Shown here one piece after another: positions 1-10,794 of a DNA stretch of 64,000 bases (the stretch's first letter is position 1; each line of letters begins with the position of its first letter). Origin of the DNA: Nannochloris sp. 'desiccata' (lineage: Eukaryota; Chlorophyta; Trebouxiophyceae; Chlorellales; Chlorellaceae); contig JAGTXX020000006.1 in NCBI GenBank assembly GCA_019044685.2, forward strand, positions 2,251,501-2,315,500. The letters are read 5' to 3'. The notes under the pieces are model-generated. The model was not told the origin of the DNA. It searched no databases and saw only the letters and a list, made by a program, of their open reading frames with translations. The position numbers and the translations under genes were made by a program.

Positions 1-1
1 T

Positions 2-337
2 ATCTCTGCATTGGCTACTGAACAAGGTCACGTCCCTTACCGTGATCATAAGCTTACTATGCTTATGAGTGACTCGATTGGAGGTACTGCTAAAACACTC
101 ATGTTTGTGAATGTATCCCCCGTAGATGCTAATCTTGACGAGACACAGAACTCTTTGCAATACGCTACCCGCGTGTCTACCATTAAGAACAACGTTAAGC
201 AAGATGATAACTCTAAAGAGGTTATGAACTTGAAGAAAAAGATTGATCATTGGAAGGAGCAGGCGGGATTACCGGTGCACTTAAGAGAGTTTGTGGATCT
301 GATTGAAATTGATAACGTGCAACAGAATGGAGAGTAA
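2..337 (+). CDS. KCBP: Kinesin-14 of the KCBP type, 3' end only
   Basis: C-terminal 111 codons of a kinesin motor protein; the 5' part lies outside the window and the frame enters at base 2. Visible are the end of the motor domain (ISALAT, VPYRDHKLTMLMSDSIGG, LMFVNVSP, ETQNSLQYATRV) and a C-terminal extension with SKEVMNLKKKIDHWKEQAG followed by an acidic tail. A motor at the extreme C-terminus followed by this Lys/Trp helix is the hallmark of kinesin-like calmodulin-binding protein, a minus-end-directed motor of green plants and algae. In land-plant KCBP this helix binds calmodulin and, with the acidic tail, switches off microtubule binding in Ca2+; that regulation is inferred here. MyTH4/FERM domains expected upstream cannot be checked. 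Ends in TAA. Confidence 0.88.
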   Translation: MSALATEQGHVPYRDHKLTMLMSDSIGGTAKTLMFVNVSPVDANLDETQNSLQYATRVSTIKNNVKQDDNSKEVMNLKKKIDHWKEQAGLPVHLREFVDLIEIDNVQQNGE

Positions 338-1023
338 GTAGATATAATGTTGCATGTTTTCTTCATTCCATTTTTATTCAAAAGTACACGCATTTGAAAT
401 TTTATCTTCTCCCCATCATCAATCTTCACCACCACTTTTTTCTTTCTACAAATTCTGATATTTTTACTTCCTTACCCCTTTCTCTTTCGTGATTTTCTTT
501 TTCTTTCTTTCTTTCCTCTTTAAATTGATTTGTGCTCTAAGGCTGGTTTCTGCTGTTTCTTCTTCCCCTGTTTACCCTCTTTTTACAGCTGATTTTAGTC
601 GAGGTTGCTCAACTACTCCACATATTTATATAAATACAAGAGAACTCAGAACCAAGCTTTGCCCATTTGGATTAACTGTAAATACTAAATTACACGCATA
701 CATATCTAATACAAGTAAAATCAAAAGTTATACAAGGGAGTTTATGCTGTGGGGTAGTCTTTAGTGAGCAGCCAGTGAGAAGTAATTCGTGAGCAGTGAG
801 CAGCCAGCGTCGACAAGACAAATCACCGCACAGAATACAAATACAACGAGTAATACACGGATAGATCGAGAGATTATTGAAGATAGCCTCGGTTTATAAA
901 ATTGTTTGGTGAGTGCAACGGAGCTGGTGCAAAAGCGGGCAAGTTGTACGATATACGGAATAGGGTCTCTGCATTTTTTCAAGGGGAGGGGAAGACGAGA
1001 GAATTATTTAGTAAATTGATAAA
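338..1023. other. Intergenic, no gene supported
   Basis: Holds the kinesin 3' flank (pyrimidine-rich, several TTTCTTTC runs around 480-520). Short open frames on both strands (for example a minus-strand 73-codon frame at 761-982 with one hydrophobic stretch) have no recognisable similarity and are not called. Confidence 0.5.
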
Positions 1024-1380
1024 TTACGAAATATAATATGTGAATGGCAAAATCAAACTAATCACCCACAGTACAAATCTACCAGCATGGTAAATAAGCT
1101 TGGCTATGTCCTCTTTAGGCTCCTGTGTTACCGGCGTGGAGGGCGGTGGCGGTGGTGGGTACGACGACTCGCTATAATTGGCATCATCTGGGCCATCTAG
1201 ACTGCCTGATGTTGCAGTCCATCTACAATGGTTGTTTCTAATTTTCACTATGAAAAAGGATTTGCTAATAGGGTGCCAAAGGTGTCGTGAAAGAGTAATC
1301 ATCGGCTTGGGATGTAGAGATGGCAACCGCAGGGGCTGACAGGAGGCCACCTGCGTTGTTGTGTAGATTCTTTGTGTCAT
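1024..1380 (-). CDS. Possible small membrane protein, unrecognised
   Basis: A 118-codon frame beginning at a true ATG (base 1380) and ending in TAA. The product starts with a basic, Ser/Thr-rich stretch that could be an organelle-targeting peptide, has a proline run in the middle (PPPPPPSTP) and ends in a hydrophobic segment (FVLWVISLILPFTYYI) that could be a tail anchor. I recognise no family. It sits head-to-head with the CinA-like gene, so it would share a promoter region with it. It may equally be chance, or one exon of a larger gene; GT and AG dinucleotides compatible with splicing lie inside it. Confidence 0.3.
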   Translation of the reverse strand: MTQRIYTTTQVASCQPLRLPSLHPKPMITLSRHLWHPISKSFFIVKIRNNHCRWTATSGSLDGPDDANYSESSYPPPPPPSTPVTQEPKEDIAKLIYHAGRFVLWVISLILPFTYYIS

Positions 1381-1614
1381 TTTCGGAACAATTATTATGG
1401 GAAATGCTGTTCAGTGAACGAGGATGTACCCAAAATACCACCTTGAAACTTGAACAATTGTTTACAAGAAATTAATTTGCGCTTTGTTTTGGCCTTCATT
1501 CTATAACTAGCAGACTTCACAGCGCCATCCATATACTGTATATTTCTTATCGTAAATGACCGCTTCCGATCTGGCATCGTAGCGGCCCATGCATAAAGTT
1601 CTTTGAGCAAGATC

Positions 1615-3162
1615 ATGCATACAGCTGTGCCACGTTGTCAACGGCTTTGGAGACTGCCTTCCTTACCGGTTTCCTTCTCAAGCCGGCAACTTCATCTTTC
1701 AATACTCACTCGTAGGGTACCTAGTTCAGCACGTCCAAGACAATCCCCTGTTGCCACAGTTTCTTTTACAACTCGATCCACACCCAGCACAATGGAGAGT
1801 GCTACTGTTGAAACTGTGGAGAGAATCCACTCTTCCCCTTTCAAGCTTGTGATGTATGTCACTGGAGGAGCCGCTAATGTAAGGGTCTGAATCAGTAGTG
1901 TCTGAACATGTCAACAAGCTTGTTTTTCAATTGCTTTGCCGCCAGCTTTCCTCTCTTCTCACACTTATGTACCTGTTCTGCAGGCCCCATCCTGGCTCCT
2001 CTCTGTACCTGGAGCATCCCGCACGGTCCTCGAATGTCGGGTTCCTTATTCAAGTACAGCATTAGACGAAGTTCTCACCAGCAACGGCAATGGTAGCCCT
2101 TCTGCTCCACCATCTCCAGTTCAATCTGCAGCGAGCGGCTCCACAGCCGAAGCCCTAGCCAAGGCAGCCTACAGACAAGCTGCCACTCTGTCTCCCTTTG
2201 GTACCCCTATCATCGGCGCGGCTGCCACCTGCGCTCTCGCCACTGACCGCGACCGTCGTGGTGACCATCGGGCCTTTGTCTCTATTCATACAGGCACCGC
2301 CACCCGCACCTACACCTTACAATTAGCGAAAGGCGCTCGTGGCCGTCTAGAAGAAGACTCTTTAGCAAGTAAACTCATCTTAGACGCTGTGGCAGCTGCT
2401 GTGGGGGCTACAGATCTCACTGTAGAAGCTAAGTTTGCTGCAGAAGGCTTATTAGGCCCAGGGGACTCTCTAGTAGCAACTCCAGCCGCAGACCCGTCGT
2501 CCTCTGATCGAGCTCATTTGCTTCAAAACATGATAAATGGTAGGTATAAAACATTAGAATTCTCTGGATCTGGTGGTATGGCTATTGTTGATGCCCCGCG
2601 ACCGGGAAGAATCTATCTCCCCGGGTCATTCAATCCACTTCATGCTGGGCATCAAGATCTTCTTGCCGCAGCATGCCAAGTCGCTGGCGTGGCTCCTAGC
2701 GATGGCGCATTTGAGCTGGCTATTAGTAATGCAGACAAAGGATTATTGCCGTTACCTGAAATTGAACGGAGGGTAGCGCAGTTTATAGCTGCACAGTTAC
2801 CGGTGGTGGTGACTCAAGCGCCGCTGTTTACTCAGAAAGCCGACTTGTTCCCAAAATCTAAATTTGTTGTGGGGTATGATACCGCTGCCAGGTTAGTACA
2901 GGAGAAGTACTATGGCAGTGAAACGGCAATGCTGTTACAGTTTGCGAAATTAGCGCATCAAGGGTGTGGCTTTTTAGTAGCAGGAAGAAAAGAAGGCGGT
3001 GCTGGTGGGGGTAATGGTCCCGCTAGATTTCGTTCTTTGTCAGAGCTGGAGATCCCAGAAGTACTGCAACGTGGTTCTTTGTTTAAAGAAATCCCTGAAT
3101 CTGGGTTTAGAATGGATATTTCATCGACAGAGCTCAGAGAAAGAGGACAAGGACTTGGTTAA
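1615..3162 (+). CDS. CinA C-terminal-like / nucleotidylyltransferase fusion protein
   Basis: Two exons, 1615-1878 and 1984-3162 (intron GTAAGG...CTGCAG, phase 0), 480 residues. The first ATG is at 1615. The N-terminal ~60 residues are basic and Ser/Arg-rich, consistent with organelle import. Next comes a CinA C-terminal-type domain: the VTGGAAN / SWLLSVPGASRTVLE segment spans the intron, which confirms the splice, and GTPIIGAAATCALATDRDRRG follows. The C-terminal third is a Rossmann nucleotidylyltransferase with GSFNPLHAGHQDLL (the HxGH motif), KFVVGYDTAARL and ISSTELR, the signatures of NMN/nicotinate-mononucleotide adenylyltransferase-like enzymes. CinA-type domains are nicotinamide-nucleotide amidases, so the fusion fits NAD salvage, but the substrate is inferred. 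The same two-domain arrangement is known in plants. Confidence 0.85.
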
Positions 3163-4484
3163 AGAGCTCATAATTAGTACTTTACTATTTGAAAAATTTT
3201 CTTTTCCCGTCCTGATTGCTGTGTAAGGAAGACTTGACCTGTTTTAATTTTATTCGACACTTTAAGCGCTACAATGGTTACAGAACCTGTAGTAGTAATT
3301 TTATTCTATATAATTCAAGACGAAAAAACAAACAAGCACGGCAGTAAAAAGATCCCCTGCCCTCTCCAACAAAGAAATTATCTTACAAAAGAAAATCAAA
3401 AACGGCGTTGAACTTGATATAATGTCAAGTAGATATTTCAGATGCCTCATGATGTTAAAAATATAAGAAGTGTGCAGATGCGTGTGTTGTGTTGTTGTTC
3501 TTCCCATCCGTTTCCAACAAAAATACAGTACAAATTTCAATCCATTAATATTAAGACCCAAGCGTCATCCATTCCATTCATTAATAAGCCATGTTTACCA
3601 AAGCGAATAGAGATTGTAGAAAGAAGGAAAAAGAAGAAAAACAAAATCAAGATATATCGTTATAAAAACAAAAGCTTTGGAAAGATAAAGAGAGTGCAAG
3701 TTTCATCATGCTGGGTATCAGAGCAGTGATACTCTCCTGTCAAACGAAGGATAGCAGGTTGTTCAGAGAGGAAAAGCAACAGGCAGGCAATGGGGAAGAA
3801 AGAAAAAAAAAGCCTCTCGATCTTTAGAGAAACAAAGGCGAATTAGACAAAAATGCAATGCATTGTGTATATATGTATATATGTACGTATGAGGATAGAG
3901 AGCGAGACAGAGGGGCGTGGGGATGGCTTCATTCCTTGAAAATAAAAAAATTATGCACAGAAGGGGGAAAAAAAATAACAGTAGACTCAATATTATATCG
4001 TAAGCATTGTATTGCAAAGTAAAAGTAAAACAACATTTGGAAACCAACGTCGCCCGCTTCCTACTTGCATACAGATGCCATAGAAAGGCCACAAAGAAGG
4101 ACAATCTCTGAAAAGTATTTAAAAAAAAATCGATGCATCGACTGAACTATTAATTAAGAAAAGAATAGAAGGAATGCAAATAATTTTCAATCTTCTTCTT
4201 TCCTTTTCCAAAACAATTGTCAGAAGATAAACAGTTTTCCTGGAAGAAGAAACCTGGGTAACATAAAGGTGTAGATATCTATCATCATCCATGTATCGTA
4301 TCGTAACGTTTTGTATTATATTTATCGTATCATCATTTATCATACCACCATAGCGGTGTTCTTCTTGTAGTAGTATATATGTATGTAGATAGCCATACAT
4401 ATCTCAGATCAGTTATTTAAAAGAAGAAAGAATTCATATTTTGACGATCGTGGCGATGCCCTTAGGTGTTGCTCATTATTGTTT
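3163..4484. other. Convergent intergenic, AT-rich, no gene supported
   Basis: Lies between two converging genes and is long for this window. It contains low-complexity A/T runs and an alternating TGTATATATG stretch near 3868-3890. Open frames here are AT-rich and repetitive with no similarity I recognise; the region probably holds two 3' UTRs. Confidence 0.5.
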
Positions 4485-6851
4485 TCAAGCAACGTGTTCT
4501 TTATTGCTAAAGGACAGTAACAGCTTGGCTGCACTGGTATCCGCAGCTCCTGCTTTACCAATACCAATAACCCCAGCAGCAGGAGGGGCAACACCCCGGG
4601 ATCCATGAGGTGATCGAGATTTGAAATGAGCGTCATCTGTCACAGCATGAGGGCCTAAATGATGATCCTGGCCAGTAGTTCCACTACTAGCTTCCTCAAT
4701 AGGGTCCGAAGGCTTGCGTTTCGACCGCCGCGGCCTTGCCGAAGGAGGAGGAGCAACCATTTGGCTGCCCTTTTGTTTGTTGCTGGTGGTGCCAATGGTG
4801 TTTGCAACAGCTGTGGCCGTGGCTGCAGCGGCAGCAGCACTGCTGGGAGGAGCAGATTCTGCTTCTCCAGCTGCATTGCCTGCTTTACGAGTAGCTGCTG
4901 CGATACCTGCTGCAACGACGTCCAAATCGACAGGGGGGCCAAAGGTCGCGGTAGGGTCTTGCCACCATCGATAATTGGCAGCAGCAGGATTTCCAAAGGC
5001 AGGAACTGCAGCTGCTCCAGCTATCTGCTGCGCCTGCTGGGCATTTTGAGGTGGACCCATCTGTGCTGCCATCTGCATTTGCATTGCCTGCTGCTGCTGC
5101 TGATGGCGGCCATAGTAGTGCTGAGCCCACCAGGCCATCGGGTCGCCCCCAGCTGCAGCAACTTGCACTGCAGGGGAAGCTGCAATACCGCCAGGTGCGG
5201 GAGCAGCTTGTGGAGGAGGTAATGGAGGACGGGATGATGGTTGGCCACTTGGTCCTGGGGCAGGCACTGCAGGGTTTGCAACAAGAACAGGAGGGGTTGG
5301 AGAAACACTGCTGAGCGGGGCAGCAGCAACTGCAACTGCTGTTGGTGCAGTCCCTACAGGAACAGCACCGGTACCTCCAAGAGCGGCTGTTGAAGCTGGA
5401 GGAGGTGCCATTGGTTGAGGCAAAGACCCACTACCATTAAGAGCACCACTACCACCACCCAACTGTGCAGCAGCGGCTGCAGCCATCTGCATATGCGCAA
5501 GATTCGCATATTGTTGATGGTAATGAGGTGGTATAGCCCCTGTCCCGACTAATGGGTCCATTCCAGGTGGCATTTGCATTTGCATCTGCATGTGAACAGG
5601 CATCAATGGCTGAATCCAGGGCGGTGCCATGAAATTTGCTCTGGGGAACATCATTGGAGCTTGGCTCGCCTCTGAAGGAGCCCCTTGAAGGGGCAATAAC
5701 CTTCTTGGTGGGAGTAATTGCACTGGTGGCAACTGCGGTTGAGGGCTATTAGACCCTCCACCTGATCCGTTACCTCCAGAGCCATTTGGACCAGACCCGT
5801 CTCCATCATCACCGCTGCCATCACCAGTGGCAGCAGTTTCTCCGGCGAGAGGAACTGCTGCAAATTGGGAGTCTGGACGTAGACCAGGTTCACCGTCATC
5901 TTCCAGCATTGGTTCATCTGCTACAAGAGCTGCAGCAGCAGCAGCAGTAGGGCCGGAGGCGGGAGCACCGCCAGCAGGAGCAGCATTGGGAAGGGCAGCA
6001 GTCATAAGTGCTGGAGGAGAAGTTCTTTTTCCAGCAAAGGTCGGCCCGTCATTTTCAAGGCGCGCTCGTTTGGCTGGAGGAGCAGATGGTGCAGTGCCTG
6101 TTCCTGTTCCTGCTGCAGCTGCAAAAGCGGCAATTTGATCTCTCCGACCGCTTGAAGAACTAACTACTATGCGAGCAGCTTCATCCATGAGATCTTTAAC
6201 CTCAGGACAGTTGCGTACAAGTAACTTTTGGACTGCAATTGCTCTATGCAGGTCATACAACTGCTCTAGGAATACTACTTGATGAGATACAATGGTGGCT
6301 CGGAGACTGCCAGCAGCATCTGAACCGATACAACGCTGTGTTTCAGAGTAGCTCCATCCTGGTGCAACTTCCGAAGTAGGCTGGCCAGAAGCAGTAGCTG
6401 TTTGACCTTCTGGCCCAGGGTTTGAACCCTTTTCTAATCCTGCAGTTCCTCCCATTTCTGCTGCTGAATTTGGGAATGGCCGGTTGGACGCCTGTGCGGC
6501 GCGGTGTGGAACCGGGTCTGGCACCCTAAAACCACTAGAAGGACTTGGTGCAGCAGAAGGAAGGGGGGGTTTCGACCCCTTACCGAGAAGCCGCAACAAA
6601 TACTCATCCTTCTCTTGGGACCCTCGCAAAACACCGGAACTATGTAGCCGCGTCTGCGTATCCCTTTGGCTGGAGCTAGTAAGCATTGCTGAGGATGGAG
6701 CCAAGATTTTTGCGGGCTTGCCGAGCATTTTGGGAGCTTGTACGGGTAATGCTGCTCCAATCTGGGGTGCCTTGCCCTGAAGACCTTGTTTCCCCTCGGC
6801 ATACGCAACTTCCGGGCCCATATTTGGCGCATAGACCTCCGCCTGCATCAT
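4485..6851 (-). CDS. ELF3/EEC-like low-complexity nuclear protein
   Basis: Single open frame of 788 residues from ATG at 6851 to TGA at 4485; an upstream exon is possible because the start lies in MMQ|A with CAG in acceptor position. Most of the protein is Ala/Pro/Gly/Gln low complexity, including QMQMQM and poly-Q runs. The informative block is at residues ~180-230: SHQVVFLEQLYDLHRAIAVQKLLV, which matches the conserved VF..Q.(F/Y)ELHRLIKVQ.L(I/L) helix of the plant evening-complex protein EARLY FLOWERING 3 and its relative EEC. Two Trp-Trp patches follow (DPMAWWAQHYYGRH and NYRWWQDPTATFGPPVDLDVV) and a basic motif RPRRSKRKPSDP, likely a nuclear signal. In plants ELF3 scaffolds a clock repressor complex; a clock role here is inference. 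Confidence 0.6.
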   Translation of the reverse strand: MMQAEVYAPNMGPEVAYAEGKQGLQGKAPQIGAALPVQAPKMLGKPAKILAPSSAMLTSSSQRDTQTRLHSSGVLRGSQEKDEYLLRLLGKGSKPPLPSAAPSPSSGFRVPDPVPHRAAQASNRPFPNSAAEMGGTAGLEKGSNPGPEGQTATASGQPTSEVAPGWSYSETQRCIGSDAAGSLRATIVSHQVVFLEQLYDLHRAIAVQKLLVRNCPEVKDLMDEAARIVVSSSSGRRDQIAAFAAAAGTGTGTAPSAPPAKRARLENDGPTFAGKRTSPPALMTAALPNAAPAGGAPASGPTAAAAAALVADEPMLEDDGEPGLRPDSQFAAVPLAGETAATGDGSGDDGDGSGPNGSGGNGSGGGSNSPQPQLPPVQLLPPRRLLPLQGAPSEASQAPMMFPRANFMAPPWIQPLMPVHMQMQMQMPPGMDPLVGTGAIPPHYHQQYANLAHMQMAAAAAAQLGGGSGALNGSGSLPQPMAPPPASTAALGGTGAVPVGTAPTAVAVAAAPLSSVSPTPPVLVANPAVPAPGPSGQPSSRPPLPPPQAAPAPGGIAASPAVQVAAAGGDPMAWWAQHYYGRHQQQQQAMQMQMAAQMGPPQNAQQAQQIAGAAAVPAFGNPAAANYRWWQDPTATFGPPVDLDVVAAGIAAATRKAGNAAGEAESAPPSSAAAAAATATAVANTIGTTSNKQKGSQMVAPPPSARPRRSKRKPSDPIEEASSGTTGQDHHLGPHAVTDDAHFKSRSPHGSRGVAPPAAGVIGIGKAGAADTSAAKLLLSFSNKEHVA

Positions 6852-7731
6852 AGACAATAGAACATGTTAAAAACGGAACCGGAGAATGTACAATGAGCGA
6901 CTACAAGGCCGTTTAGGCGTAATGCATGAAGCAAAGACTTCCGAAGTTTGTCTACGATGCCCCACCTTTGGAGAAGGATCCTTTATAACGGTATCCTTCA
7001 TTTGTGACATATATATATCTGCCGTTACCGGCGCCCTAGAAGGGCTAGCTTGTTAAAAGCAAAAAAAACAATTAAAAGCGATGATGCTGAAACAGACAGG
7101 AAACGCAAAGTCCGCCTGTTTTGATCCAATGTGATACTAAAATATGCAAGACAAGTAAATTTATCGTATTTATTCTGCGGCGCAACACCTCCAAGGCTGT
7201 CCAAAAAAAAGCGAAAAGTTTAGGGTGAGTTATTTGGCGCCGTAGGACAAACACCCAATTGGAGATGCCACAGAGAGAGTCATAAGAAATATTGGGAATC
7301 TCTTAGAAAGTGTCAGTGAGGTCTCATCCCATATAAGTCGAAGGGACGTGCCAGCATAGGAGTAACAGGAGCGTGAGCTCAATTAGTCCTGCTCCGAGCG
7401 TGGCGTGGGCGGGCGGAAAGAGAGAAATGCACTATTTGCGAGTATTAACGCAGGCTAGGACGCTCTGGTGTTATATTAAAGTGCGTGTAAAGAAGCTTTG
7501 ATGCTGAATTGCTCCGTGTTAGATATTTTGGTGTCTTAATTTTCATCAGTCGGTGGAGCACAGCAAGCATCGTCTAAAAGCAGCGAAGTGAAGGCCGCGT
7601 TTCGGCGTTGAGTCATCAATTATATCTCACATATTAAATTGTGAAGCGCACACAAAGAGACTGGATTAGCGCATTGCTTTCTGTTAGAAGCTGCAGAAAC
7701 TTTATTTTCGATTGCACTGTCCAAATACAGC
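6852..7731. promoter_or_regulatory. Divergent promoter region, ELF3-like and CtlX-like genes
   Basis: 880 bases between two divergent starts, one of the longer promoter regions in the first half of the window, in keeping with a regulatory gene on the left. No coding frame is supported. GC-rich patches with GGCGCC occur at 7029-7034 and 7236-7241. No defined transcription-factor site is claimed. Confidence 0.4.
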
Positions 7732-9367
7732 ATGTTGCGAGCTGGCCGAGGCGCCCTCAAGGCATTCTCAAGGTCGGGAGCTCTCCAAAACGGACGTTTA
7801 TTTGCCTCTCAACCCGAGAAAGGTGAGCATGATATTTTTCTATCCCAATTGCCGATCCAAGCCCTAGCAATTAAATTTCAAAAGATTTTCATCACCCACC
7901 TCTCTCGCGTTCTCTTCTTTCCAAATACCTTTACGTCATTCTCCTTCTACATACGCAGTTGTCGACACAAACTTTGGCGAGTTTCTCCAGCTCACCGGAG
8001 CTCCTCTCCTAGTAAGACTTCATGAGCGTGGCTGGGGCGCCCTCGCTGCCCTCCCTGCCTCAAAACTTGCAGAGTCCGGCTACACCGGCAAATCCGCCCC
8101 CCGTAACATCGCCATCGTTCGTGATGCATTTGCAGCTCATGACGAGAGCCACAGAACCCTTGCTGAGGCACTTCACCCTCTAGGACCCCACAAGGTTGCT
8201 GTCTCTTCAGATATAACTCACGTTCATGAACGATTAGTGGTAGACCACTACGAATTAAACCCTGCAGACGACCATTACCATTTAACAAACATTGGAACTG
8301 ATCTTCTCAGGTTCCTACGAGGCCATGGAATGCATGTAAGGCAAGTTTCTGATGTCGGAGCTGCTGCCGCTGCTCTTGCGGCTCATGACACAGAAGCAGC
8401 TGCTGCCGCTGGCATCCCTACCCGTCAGTCTACAAACGAAGTGCTTATGGTAGCACCTACTGCCTTTGTTTTTAATCAAGAAGCTGCGCAGGATAATTCA
8501 TTTATGAACACAAATACAGGAGAAGCGTTGAGCGGTGGTGTCACCCACCAAGTCTTGAAAGAGTTTTCTAGTCTCTATGACGTATTAACTGAAGTTGCAG
8601 GGGTGAAAGTCAATTTATTTCAACATTCTTTAGATCACGGCACTCCTGACGCGTGTTTTCCCAACAATTGGTTTTCCACCCACCCAGCTAACGAAGCTGG
8701 GGGGGGCTGCGGGGCGTCAACTCTAGTGTACTACCCAATGAAGTGCCCAAATCGACAAAGAGAACGCCGTGAAGACATCCAAGCTGTGCTGAACAAAATG
8801 GGTTACGATCGTATCGTGGATATGACTGGAGAAGAAAGGAAGAACAAATATTTTGAAGGTACAGGTGTCCTTGTTATTGACCGTGTCGGTGGTACCGCTT
8901 ACGTGGCACTTTCTGAGCGAGCACACCCAGATCTTGCTGCAGAATGGGTGGATACACTCGGATATAAAGAGGCAGTCACATTTGCATCTTCAGATTCCAT
9001 TGGATCTGCTGTTTATCACACAAATGTGATGATGGCGATCGGCACCTCGGTAGCGGTTGCTTGCCTTGAGAGTATTGCACATGACAAAGAACGTAAGCAT
9101 TTCGTATCGAAATTAAGTAAAACGCATGAAATTGTGGATATTTCACGGGATCAAATGGCTTCATTATGTGGAAATGTACTCGAACTGGAAGACGGAAGAG
9201 GCTTACCAGTGATGGCAATGTCGACCAGAGCCTATAATGCGTTTACAGAGGAGCAGAAGAAAGTATTGAGAAAGCACGTAGCTGCATTACATCATGCAAA
9301 TATAGATACATTGGAACATATTGGTGGAGGTGGTGTTCGGTGCACTTTGGCTGAGATCTTCCGGTAG
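7732..9367 (+). CDS. CtlX-type amidinotransferase/hydrolase (pentein fold)
   Basis: Two exons, 7732-7822 and 7959-9367 (intron GTGAGC...ACGCAG, phase 1), 499 residues. The C-terminal ~300 residues carry the marks of CtlX, the citrulline-utilising guanidino-hydrolase family: DHGTPDACFPNNWFSTH, GVLVIDR, SAVYHTNVMMAIG with the catalytic His, and GGGGVRCTLAEIF with the nucleophilic Cys near the C-terminus. The N-terminus (MLRAGRGALKAFSRS...) looks like a mitochondrial presequence. Between them lie ~150 residues (FGEFLQLTGAPLLVR to RFLRGHG) that bacterial CtlX lacks and that I do not recognise. Likely role: hydrolysis of an arginine-related guanidino compound in the mitochondrion; substrate not deducible. 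Confidence 0.82.
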
Positions 9368-9595
9368 AAATTTTTTTTTGAGCGGAATGTGAAATTTTTA
9401 ATAATTTATTTCGTTTTTCTTCTTCTCATTCTTAGTTGTAATTTACAACACTATAGACAACTGCTGCTATAATGTTCGTTGACTAGTAAAATACACGTAG
9501 TACACTGACTAGAGAATCAATTCAAATAGAATGGAATTAATTGCGAAATGGGGCATAAGAGGAGCGATGACTACCAACTAAATATTTATGTCGTA

Positions 9596-10741
9596 CTATT
9601 TTGCCGTCTGTAGCGTTTTCCTTCCTAAATAGAGCATCCCCACTCCAAAAATAACCTCCAAAACACCACTGGGTGTCTCTACCGCTACCGAACTCCCTAA
9701 AGCGCCACCAATTCCAGTCCCCACAGCTAACCCTGCAGCCATTCTCCAATCTACGTTCCCTAAACGAGCATGCTGAGCCAACGCTGCGCTTGAAGGCAAG
9801 ACCATACTCAGCAATGATGTCCCTAACACAGTAGCTTGATTACCAGGAGGTAGTACAAGTGCAAGGAGTGGAGTCACTATTGTGCCGCCGCCGATACCTA
9901 GTAGACCGCTTGCCAGACCCGCAACTGACCCAGTGGCGGCTAAAAGAAAAATACTCGGTGCACCCATTTTTAATATATTGGAATATTGTTGTTCTATATA
10001 TGATGACAAAGAAGAAAGGTTTGGTGAGAAAGATGGTAGAGAGATAACAGGTAGTGAGGGAGGTGGTGGTGGTGGTGGCTGTGCAGTTGGTAGGGATACT
10101 AAAGTTGTAGTTCTTATTGCTTCTACTGCAGCAATCGCCTCCGCCACAGTGGTGTCCTCCTCCTCTTCTTTTTCCTCTTTACTAGCTAAAAGATGCGCTT
10201 TTAGTGGTACAAGCGGCGCTACACAAAACAAAAAATAGCCTAATATCCTTCGCAGCGTAATACAATTCAATTTTGTTGTTAATCTAGCACCAAATGGCGC
10301 CGTCATCATGGCAAAGGGGCCGATAATCGCGGCCGCAGCGACATCGACACATCCTCCAGAGCCAAACGTAACAGCAGAGGCTACAGCAGTACTGAGTACT
10401 GCTGCAAGACTGGTTCCACTGACTAGTTTCTGTGGAATGTTTTTGCAACGAGAGACTATACTAGGCACAATTACAACACCACCGCCAACGCCGACCAGCG
10501 ATCCAAAGAGACCGGCAACCACTCCGACGGGAGAGGACAGCTTTCGTGCCCTAGATAAGACTCCAGGGTCTACTATATGGATAGCTTTAGGTATGATTTC
10601 TTTTTGAAGAGCTGCACGTGTTGCTACGCTTGCATTCGCTACTAGGTTGATGGTGGGAATTTTATTTTGCAGTTGTTGCTGCTGCTGCTGTGCCCGCTGC
10701 AGGGCAGTGGCGATGGTATTTTTAGCTATTCTCGAAAACAT
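9596..10741 (-). CDS. TauE/SafE (TSUP) family membrane transporter
   Basis: Single exon, 381 residues, ATG at 10741, TAG at 9596. It shows the internal duplication of the sulfite exporter TauE/SafE family: repeat 1 GVVAGLFGSLVGVGGGVVIVP near residue 75 and repeat 2 GSVAGLASGLLGIGGGTIVTP near residue 270, each followed by GTSL(A/L) and further hydrophobic helices. The two halves are joined by a hydrophilic loop with Glu-rich and Pro-rich runs. The N-terminus is basic and Gln-rich, suggesting a mitochondrial or plastid membrane. The family moves small sulfur- or carbon-containing anions; the substrate cannot be told from sequence. Converges on the CtlX-like gene and lies 53 bases from the next small gene, same strand. 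Confidence 0.85.
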   Translation of the reverse strand: MFSRIAKNTIATALQRAQQQQQQLQNKIPTINLVANASVATRAALQKEIIPKAIHIVDPGVLSRARKLSSPVGVVAGLFGSLVGVGGGVVIVPSIVSRCKNIPQKLVSGTSLAAVLSTAVASAVTFGSGGCVDVAAAAIIGPFAMMTAPFGARLTTKLNCITLRRILGYFLFCVAPLVPLKAHLLASKEEKEEEEDTTVAEAIAAVEAIRTTTLVSLPTAQPPPPPPPSLPVISLPSFSPNLSSLSSYIEQQYSNILKMGAPSIFLLAATGSVAGLASGLLGIGGGTIVTPLLALVLPPGNQATVLGTSLLSMVLPSSAALAQHARLGNVDWRMAAGLAVGTGIGGALGSSVAVETPSGVLEVIFGVGMLYLGRKTLQTAK

Positions 10742-10794
10742 GTTGCGAGAGAACTATTGTTTCAGTTCGAAAAAGGGTAGCCAAAGAACTGTCC

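Noticed and set aside
489..764. 91-codon plus-strand frame after the kinesin
   Set aside because: Starts in a pyrimidine tract typical of a 3' flank, with no similarity recognised.
4659..6138. Several long opposite-strand frames overlapping the ELF3-like gene
   Set aside because: They are Cys/Ser, Leu/Gln or Ala-rich shadows of GC-rich repeats in the real gene and have no independent motifs.
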